From Rhodococcus sp. RD6.2 (GTDB lineage Bacteria; Actinomycetota; Actinomycetes; Mycobacteriales; Mycobacteriaceae), in contig NZ_CVQP01000005.1 of the NCBI RefSeq assembly GCF_001040705.1, positions 475,477 to 539,476 of the forward strand: a stretch of DNA of 64,000 bases, in the 5' to 3' direction. The notes under the pieces are model-generated. The model saw nothing but the letters and a program-made list of their open reading frames with translations, did not search any database and was not told where the DNA came from. The position numbers and the translations under genes are program-made. Within the stretch, counting starts at the first letter, position 1. The number at the start of each line of letters is the position of its first letter. This document shows positions 58,567 to 64,000 of this stretch, piece after piece.

Positions 58567-60030
58567 TCACACCTGGCGGTAGAGCACCACCTTTCGCGGT
58601 TCACTGCGGAACTCGAACTGGCGGCCGTCGGCGATCACTTCGCCGTCGGTCGCCAGTGCGACGTTCGGGCCGTCGATTCTCACGGACACTGTGGGGACGC
58701 GCCGCTGAACGTAGGTACGCGACGTTCCGAGGGTTCCCGTCAGCGCGGCTCCGACGAGCCGGAGCCGGGACCAGCGGTGATCGGCGAGCAGGTAGCGGAC
58801 GTCGAGAATGCCGCGGTGGATCTCGGGCCGCGACATCGGCACCTGGTCCGCGGGCGAGTACCGGCCGTTCCCCACGAACAGCATCCACACCGAGTGCGGA
58901 CGTCCGTCGATGTCGGCGGCGAGCGGTTCCGCCGATGCCAGGACCCGCACCATGGCGAGCGCCGCCGCCGGCCACTTGCCGATGCGTGGTTCCCACTTCT
59001 CGCGGAGCCGAACCACGTCCGGATAACCACCCAGGCTCGCGGTGTTGACGAACGTCAACGCGGTCTCGCCGTCGACCTGTACCGCGCCGACATCGACGAG
59101 CTCGGCCTGCCCGTCGGCGAGCGCCTGCGCGGTCGACTGGACGTCGCCTGCCCCCGCGTCGCGGGCGAAGTGGTTGAGGGTGCCACCGGGAAACACGGCG
59201 AGCGGGAGGTCGTGTCTGATGGCGGCATCGGCAACGGTCGCGACGGTTCCGTCACCGCCGCACACGCCGAGCGCCTTCGGTGAGTACTCCGACACGACTT
59301 CGTCGATCTGCTCGGTGAAGTCGCGATCGGCATCGAATTCGACGATCCGTGCTCGCGGCAGGTGCTTCGCGACGTCGGCCCTGATGTCGCCGTCGTCGCT
59401 GCCGGAGCCCGGGTTGGCGAACACGGCCATGCCCTCGCCGTCGGGTAGCGCCTGGGACGGATGGTCGGGCCCGAGCGTCGCGGGTTCCTCGGTGCGGACT
59501 GCCCACCATCGGCGGGTGGCGAGGGCGATCGCGGCACCGACTCCCGCCCCGACCAGGACGTCGGAGGGCCAGTGCACGCCGGTGTGCACCCGTGAGTAGC
59601 CGACTGCCGCCGCGACGGGTGCGATCGCCAGTCCTGCCGCCGGGTACTCGATCGCGACAGCGGTAGCGAAGGCCGCGGCGGATGCGGAGTGTCCGGAGGG
59701 GAAGGACGATGAGCGGGGCGCAGGCAGGCCCCTGCGGTGCGCGAACTCGAGAGTGCCCGCGGGAGGTCGGCGCCGCGGGAACAGGGGCTTGAGGACGGCG
59801 TTGGACAGCGCGCTGGCCCCTGCCACTGCGAACAGCCCGCGGACGGCCGCGCGGCGGGCTCGCCCACCGACGAGCGCCATGCCGGCGGCAGTACCCATCC
59901 ACAGCACGCTGTGGTTCGCCGCCCCGCTCAGCAGTCGGAGGCCGCCGTCGAGCGGTGACGGCGGCAGATCGGTGCTCAGGCGCATTACCTTCAGGTCGGT
60001 ATTCGCCGCGAAACGTCTCACTTCGGCCAC
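58567..60030 (-). CDS. PAP2 phosphatase-diacylglycerol kinase fusion
   Basis: A 487-residue two-domain lipid enzyme. The N-terminal part (about 15-185) is a membrane-bound PAP2 phosphatase with RSSSFPSGHSASAA and YSRVHTGVHWPSDVLVG containing the catalytic His residues. The C-terminal part (about 200-487) is a diacylglycerol kinase/sphingosine kinase catalytic domain with VCGGDGTVATVADAA and VFPGGTLNHFARD. The first motif of PAP2 is near KPLFPRRRPP. The two activities would act in opposite senses on phosphatidate-type lipids. The GTG at 60030 is one of several close options. It interrupts prcA and pafA. Confidence 0.9.
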   Translation of the reverse strand: MAEVRRFAANTDLKVMRLSTDLPPSPLDGGLRLLSGAANHSVLWMGTAAGMALVGGRARRAAVRGLFAVAGASALSNAVLKPLFPRRRPPAGTLEFAHRRGLPAPRSSSFPSGHSASAAAFATAVAIEYPAAGLAIAPVAAAVGYSRVHTGVHWPSDVLVGAGVGAAIALATRRWWAVRTEEPATLGPDHPSQALPDGEGMAVFANPGSGSDDGDIRADVAKHLPRARIVEFDADRDFTEQIDEVVSEYSPKALGVCGGDGTVATVADAAIRHDLPLAVFPGGTLNHFARDAGAGDVQSTAQALADGQAELVDVGAVQVDGETALTFVNTASLGGYPDVVRLREKWEPRIGKWPAAALAMVRVLASAEPLAADIDGRPHSVWMLFVGNGRYSPADQVPMSRPEIHRGILDVRYLLADHRWSRLRLVGAALTGTLGTSRTYVQRRVPTVSVRIDGPNVALATDGEVIADGRQFEFRSEPRKVVLYRQV

Positions 60031-60091
60031 GTTCCCACAGTAGGCGGCGCTGCCGGGTACGCGAACCAGGTGACTGAGGCGTTCCGCGCTG

Positions 60092-60097
60092 TACTGT
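60092..60097 (+). promoter_or_regulatory. -10 hexamer TACTGT of pafA
   Basis: TACTGT ends 6 bases before the GTG at 60104, with no Shine-Dalgarno, so pafA is probably leaderless. Confidence 0.5.
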
Positions 60098-60103
60098 CGA
60101 AGT

Positions 60104-61462
60104 GTGGAGCGACGAATCATGGGAATTGAGACCGAGTTCGGTGTCACCTGCACCTTCCACGGTCACCGGAGACTGAGCCCGGACGAGGTTGCGCGGTACC
60201 TGTTCCGGCGTGTCGTGTCGTGGGGACGAAGCTCCAACGTGTTCCTGAGGAACGGTGCACGCCTGTATCTGGACGTCGGATCCCATCCGGAGTACGCGAC
60301 GGCGGAGTGCGACGGACTCGTGCAGCTCGTGACGCACGACCGCGCCGGTGAGCGCGTCCTCGAGGATCTTCTCGTCGACGCGGAGCAGCGGCTCGCCGAA
60401 GAGGGCATCGGCGGCGACATCTACCTTTTCAAGAACAACACCGATTCGGCGGGCAACTCGTACGGCTGCCATGAGAACTTCCTCGTGGTTCGTGCAGGTG
60501 AGTTCTCCCGCATCTCGGACGTGTTGTTGCCTTTCCTAGTGACGCGTCAGCTGATCTGCGGAGCGGGCAAGGTGCTACAGACCCCGAAGTCCGCGACGTT
60601 CTGCCTGTCCCAGCGCGCCGAGCACATCTGGGAGGGCGTGTCGTCCGCGACGACTCGTTCCCGGCCGATCATCAACACTCGCGACGAACCGCATGCGGAT
60701 GCGGAGAAGTACCGCCGGCTGCACGTCATCGTCGGTGACTCCAACATGTCCGAGACCACCACGATGCTCAAGGTCGGGACGGCGTCGCTGGTGCTGGAGA
60801 TGATCGAGGCGGGCGTCTCGTTCCGGGACTTCGCCCTGGACAATCCGATTCGCGCGATCCGCGAGGTCAGCCACGACCTGACCGGACGTCGGCCGGTTCG
60901 CCTCGCAGGCGGGCGGCAGGCCAGTGCGCTCGACATCCAGCGCGAGTACCACGCGCGGGCCGTCGAGCACCTGCACAATCGTGAGCCCGATCCGCAGGTG
61001 GCCGCGGTGGTGGAACTGTGGGGCCGCGTGCTCGACGCCGTGGAGTCGCAGGACTTCGCGAAGGTCGACACCGAGGTCGACTGGGTGATCAAGCGCAAGT
61101 TGTTCCAGCGGTACCAGGACAAGCACAACCTGGAGCTGGCGGACCCGAAGATCGCGCAACTCGATCTGGCGTACCACGACATCAAGCGCGGGCGCGGGGT
61201 GTTCGATCTGCTGCAGCGCAAGGGACTCGCGAAGCGGGTCACCGAAGACGAGCAGATCGACGCCGCGGTGAACGTGCCGCCGCAGACGACGCGGGCGAAG
61301 CTGCGCGGCGACTTCATCGCGGCGGCCCAGGACGCCGGGCGCGACTTCACCGTCGACTGGGTGCACCTCAAGCTCAACGATCAGGCCCAGCGAACGGTGC
61401 TGTGCAAGGACCCGTTCCGGTCGGTCGACGAACGAGTGGAGAGGCTCATCGCGTCGATGTGA
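60104..61462 (+). CDS. pafA: Pup--protein ligase PafA
   Basis: A 452-residue carboxylate-amine ligase that phosphorylates Pup Glu and attaches it to substrate lysines. The N-terminal [18 protein letters not shown] is nearly identical to the M. tuberculosis enzyme and includes the magnesium-binding Glu; [13 protein letters not shown] and [13 protein letters not shown] follow, and length equals the mycobacterial protein. GTG start, leaderless. It begins a pafA-pafB-pafC run that is separated from prcA by the lipid enzyme gene. Confidence 0.98.
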   Translation: MERRIMGIETEFGVTCTFHGHRRLSPDEVARYLFRRVVSWGRSSNVFLRNGARLYLDVGSHPEYATAECDGLVQLVTHDRAGERVLEDLLVDAEQRLAEEGIGGDIYLFKNNTDSAGNSYGCHENFLVVRAGEFSRISDVLLPFLVTRQLICGAGKVLQTPKSATFCLSQRAEHIWEGVSSATTRSRPIINTRDEPHADAEKYRRLHVIVGDSNMSETTTMLKVGTASLVLEMIEAGVSFRDFALDNPIRAIREVSHDLTGRRPVRLAGGRQASALDIQREYHARAVEHLHNREPDPQVAAVVELWGRVLDAVESQDFAKVDTEVDWVIKRKLFQRYQDKHNLELADPKIAQLDLAYHDIKRGRGVFDLLQRKGLAKRVTEDEQIDAAVNVPPQTTRAKLRGDFIAAAQDAGRDFTVDWVHLKLNDQAQRTVLCKDPFRSVDERVERLIASM

Positions 61463-61474
61463 GGGGCGTGCCGT

Positions 61475-61480
61475 TAGGCT
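61475..61480 (+). promoter_or_regulatory. -10 hexamer TAGGCT of pafB
   Basis: TAGGCT ends 8 bases before the pafB GTG at 61489 and begins 12 bases after the pafA stop, giving pafBC a possible promoter of its own. Confidence 0.45.
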
Positions 61481-61488
61481 GCTGATCC

Positions 61489-62475
61489 GTGGCGACCAGC
61501 AAAGTCGAACGGTTGATGAATCTTGTCATCTGCCTGCTCGCGACCCGGCAATTCGTGACTGCGGACAAGATCCGCGAGAGTGTCGCGGGGTACCAGGACT
61601 CGGCAAGTTCCGAGGCGTTCAGTCGGATGTTCGAGCGGGACAAGAGTGAACTGCGCGACCTCGGGGTTCCGCTCGAGACGGGGCCCGCTGCAGGTTTCAC
61701 CTCCGCCGAGGGGTACCGGATCAATCTGGAGGCGTACGCGCTCCCGGAGATCGATCTGACGAGCGAGGAGTCCGCCGCGGTGGCGATTGCGCTGCGGCTG
61801 CTGGAATCGCCGGAGATGACGTCGGCGGCGCAGGGAGCGGTACTCAAGCTCAGGGCCGCGGGTGTCGTCGTCGACCAGGAGTCGGCGTCCGCACTCGTCA
61901 CCGCGTTGCCTGCCAGGAGCCGGGGGTCCGAACCCGCACTCGACAGCGTGTTGTCGGCGATCGAGGCCGGGCGTGCCATCCGGTTCGAGCATCGACCTGC
62001 GCCCAACGCGCCGTTCGCTACCCGCACCGTCGAACCGTGGGGTGTGGTCACTCACGACGGCCGGTGGTACGTGGTCGGGCACGATGTCGATCGCGGCGCG
62101 CCGCGCACGTTCCGGCTGTCTCGGATCGCGGAGCCGGTGGTCGCGGTCGGTCCCGCCGGAGTGGTGCACAAGCCGGCCGGGACGGATCTGCGCGACATCG
62201 TCGGGCGGGCGGTTGGGACAGCCGGTGTGTCGGGGACGGCGACGGTGTGGGTTCGGGACGGGCGCGCGCAGGGTGTGCGGCGCCTCGGCAAGCCGGTGCG
62301 GTCGGCGACGATCGGCGGCGAAGGGGGAGTGGTGTTCGAGGTACCGGTTCGGTCGAGGGATTGGCTGGCTCGGCTCATCGCGGGATACGGAGCCGATGCG
62401 GTGGTGATCGAGCCCGCTGCACTTCGGGACGACGTCATCGCGCGCCTGACCGTCGCCGCGGGAGAGACCCGATGA
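61489..62475 (+). CDS. pafB: WYL-domain transcriptional regulator PafB
   Basis: A 328-residue regulator with an N-terminal winged helix (VERLMNLVICLLATRQFVTA) and a WYL domain near 160-255 (GRWYVVGHDVDRG, RTFRLSRIAEPV), plus a WCX-type C-terminal domain. PafB acts with PafC as the mycobacterial activator of the RecA-independent DNA damage response and is not required for pupylation itself. Its GTG start is probably leaderless. The stop overlaps the pafC ATG (ATGA). Confidence 0.95.
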   Translation: MATSKVERLMNLVICLLATRQFVTADKIRESVAGYQDSASSEAFSRMFERDKSELRDLGVPLETGPAAGFTSAEGYRINLEAYALPEIDLTSEESAAVAIALRLLESPEMTSAAQGAVLKLRAAGVVVDQESASALVTALPARSRGSEPALDSVLSAIEAGRAIRFEHRPAPNAPFATRTVEPWGVVTHDGRWYVVGHDVDRGAPRTFRLSRIAEPVVAVGPAGVVHKPAGTDLRDIVGRAVGTAGVSGTATVWVRDGRAQGVRRLGKPVRSATIGGEGGVVFEVPVRSRDWLARLIAGYGADAVVIEPAALRDDVIARLTVAAGETR

Positions 62476-63440
62476 GCCAGCGGTTGTCCCTGCGTCTCAC
62501 GCGGTTGCTGAACATGGTGCCGTACTTCGTTGCGAACCCGGGGATCACGAAGAGCGAGGCCGCGGCCGAGCTCGGCGTCACCGTCGCGCAGTTGACGACC
62601 GACCTCGAACAGCTCTGGGTGTGCGGGCTCCCGGGTTACGGGCCCGGCGACCTCATCGACCTGTCCTTCGAAGAAGAGACCATCGAGGTCACCTTCTCCG
62701 CGGGCATCGACCGTCCGCTGCGGCTGACGTCGACGGAGGCGACGGCGCTGCTTGTGGCATTGCGTGCCCTCGGCGAGCTGCCGGGGACGGCGGACCCGAC
62801 GTCGGTGCAGGGCGCGATCGCGAAGATCGAGTCGGCCGCCGGTGTCGCGGCAGGCGGGGTGGTGACGCGTTCCGCTGTCGAGTCGGACCCGGAGAACCCG
62901 GTCGTCGCGACGGTGCGTGCGGCGGTCCGGCACGGGCGGGCGCTGGACATCACCTATTTCTCGGCATCCCGGGACGCGGTGACGCGTCGCGTCGTCGATC
63001 CGATCCGGGTGGTGCTGGTCGACAACCACAGCTACCTGCAGGCGTGGTGCAGGCAGGCCGACGGCGTCCGACTGTTCCGGTACGACCGGATCGACGAGGC
63101 CACCGAGCTGGACGAGGCTGCCAGCGTCCCCGCATCCGCCTACGACGATTCGTCGTCTCTCGACCTGTTCCAGGACGACGACACGCTCCCGCAGGCGCGG
63201 TTGCTGATCGCTCCCGACCACGCCTGGGTGCTCGATTACTACCCGATGACGGACCTCGTCGTGCGGGACGACGGCAGTGTCGAGGCATCGATGAGGTTCG
63301 CTTCCCCCTCCTGGATGGCCCGTCTCATGGCAGGATTCGGCGCGGGAATCCGAGTCCTCGGCCCGCCTGAATTGTCCGAGTCGGTACGTGTGCGAGCCCG
63401 TGCGGCACTTGCGGCGTACCAGCAGGCGATCGAGGGTTGA
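62472..63440 (+). CDS. pafC: WYL-domain transcriptional regulator PafC
   Basis: A 322-residue partner of PafB. N-terminal HTH (LNMVPYFVANPGITKSEAAA), then a WYL domain around 150-230 (GRALDITYFSASRDAV; DNHSYLQAWCRQADGVRLF) and a C-terminal WCX region ending LGPPELSESVRVRARAAL. The ATG overlaps the pafB stop by 4 bases; a longer frame upstream lies within pafB. PafB and PafC form a heterodimer in mycobacteria. Confidence 0.95.
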   Translation: MSQRLSLRLTRLLNMVPYFVANPGITKSEAAAELGVTVAQLTTDLEQLWVCGLPGYGPGDLIDLSFEEETIEVTFSAGIDRPLRLTSTEATALLVALRALGELPGTADPTSVQGAIAKIESAAGVAAGGVVTRSAVESDPENPVVATVRAAVRHGRALDITYFSASRDAVTRRVVDPIRVVLVDNHSYLQAWCRQADGVRLFRYDRIDEATELDEAASVPASAYDDSSSLDLFQDDDTLPQARLLIAPDHAWVLDYYPMTDLVVRDDGSVEASMRFASPSWMARLMAGFGAGIRVLGPPELSESVRVRARAALAAYQQAIEG

Positions 63441-63512
63441 TTCACAGCATTCCCCAGCGCCGCTCCTGACTGGGTCCGGTAGCATCGAGACAACCGATTT
63501 CTGGAGGTAAAA

Positions 63513-63764
63513 ATGGGTGCCATGAGCTGGCAGCATTGGCTGATCGTGGCCGTCGTCGTCATCGTTCTCTTCGGCTCGAAGAAGCTGCCCGACGCCGCCC
63601 GCGGACTGGGCCGTTCGCTGCGGATCTTCAAGAGCGAAGTCAAGGAGATGCAGAACGACGGAACGCCCGCGCCGGAGCAGGCCCCCGCCGCGCAGCTTCC
63701 CGCAACCCCGCAGGTGCAGCAGCCGGCGGTCACCGAGACCGTCACCGAGACCAAGGCCTCGTAA
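63513..63764 (+). CDS. tatA: Sec-independent translocase subunit TatA
   Basis: An 83-residue twin-arginine translocase subunit. One membrane helix ([16 protein letters not shown]) ends at the conserved [14 protein letters not shown] hinge and amphipathic helix; the acidic-poor, Pro/Gln-rich tail is disordered. TatA oligomers form the protein-conducting element. GGAGG precedes the ATG by 6 bases. It is followed by a strong hairpin and then tatC. Confidence 0.95.
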   Translation: MGAMSWQHWLIVAVVVIVLFGSKKLPDAARGLGRSLRIFKSEVKEMQNDGTPAPEQAPAAQLPATPQVQQPAVTETVTETKAS

Positions 63765-63777
63765 CCAGACCCACCGG

Positions 63778-63808
63778 GTGGTCGGGGGCGCGCGGCGCCC
63801 CCGACCAC
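63778..63808 (+). terminator. Strong hairpin between tatA and tatC
   Basis: A perfect 14-base stem (GTGGTCGGGGGCGC with GCGCCCCCGACCAC) closes a GCG loop, 13 bases after the tatA stop and 27 bases before tatC. It may end part of the transcript or protect the 3' end of tatA mRNA; no U-tract. Confidence 0.6.
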
Positions 63809-63835
63809 GGCTGAGCAGAACCAGGGCCCGAATCA

Positions 63836-64000
63836 GTGCGAATCCCCTTCGACCCGCGGCGCAGCAGGCGCCGGGTCAACCCCGACGGCACGATGTCGTT
63901 GATCGACCACCTGTACGAGTTGCGTACACGGTTGCTGTGGTCACTTCTTGCGATCGCGGTGACCACTGCCTTCGGGTTCTTCTGGTACTCGCACCAACTC
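63836..64000 (+). CDS. tatC: Sec-independent translocase subunit TatC (5' part)
   Basis: The first 55 codons of TatC, the receptor for twin-arginine signal peptides, run to the window edge. The GTG start gives a basic leader ([18 protein letters not shown]), then the conserved cytoplasmic segment [16 protein letters not shown], whose Glu is the signal-binding residue in homologues, and the first membrane helix begins. The rest lies outside the window. Confidence 0.93.
   Translation, partial: MRIPFDPRRSRRRVNPDGTMSLIDHLYELRTRLLWSLLAIAVTTAFGFFWYSHQL

Overview
The window is high-GC actinobacterial chromosome from the mycolic-acid group, most likely Rhodococcus or a close relative. The evidence is mshC (mycothiol), a complete pupylation-proteasome locus, an MspA-type porin, F420-type proteins, frequent GTG starts and many TANNNT -10 hexamers lying 6-8 bases before a start codon. 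Genus and species are inferred; there is no rRNA or other diagnostic marker. No tRNA or rRNA gene was seen, and no stretch above about 300 bases lacks a gene.

Layout. 1-1940: heme oxygenase (cut by the left edge), a PPOX protein and an aldo/keto reductase. 2134-6519: uppP, a histidine phosphatase, a DUF3090 protein, an SCO1664-family protein and mshC, a conserved actinobacterial block. 6569-38138: a long accessory stretch between mshC and the PAC2/metH pair. It holds a flavin monooxygenase, a BBE-type oxidase, a DJ-1/PfpI protein and a large SARP-type regulator. Next come three genes of a type II Wadjet system (jetA, jetB, jetC) with no jetD, then an MspA porin, narGHJI, a stand-alone TnpB transposon, nirBD, an MFS exporter with an ArsR-rhodanese regulator, a TIMP-like surface protein, two proteins of unknown function and a second MFS transporter. 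38144-49078: PAC2, metH, a HAD phosphatase, trhO, a pseudouridine synthase, hisE, hisG, a thioesterase, a RecB-type nuclease and trmI. 49245-64000: an Mtb12-like lipoprotein, then arc (mpa), dop, pup, prcB, prcA, pafA, pafB, pafC, tatA and the start of tatC. Two sets of accessory genes interrupt this last series: TetR, carotenoid oxygenase, NUDIX and a DUF385 protein after arc, and a PAP2-diacylglycerol kinase fusion after prcA.

How the genes work together. narGHJI makes a respiratory nitrate reductase and nirBD reduces nitrite to ammonium. They were probably one neighbourhood before a TnpB element landed about 16 bases upstream of the narG start. arc, pup, dop, pafA, prcB and prcA form the Pup-proteasome pathway, and PafB/PafC are WYL regulators of the DNA damage response. 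The SARP gene lies upstream of, and on the same strand as, three oxidoreductase-type genes. The BBE oxidase promoter carries four CGAACG repeats at 11-12 base spacing placed 9 bases before a -10 hexamer, the architecture known for SARP targets. The most unusual observations are the Wadjet operon without its nuclease subunit, the SARP-like operator, the TnpB insertion, the ArsR-rhodanese operator and the 29-base tandem repeat after trmI.
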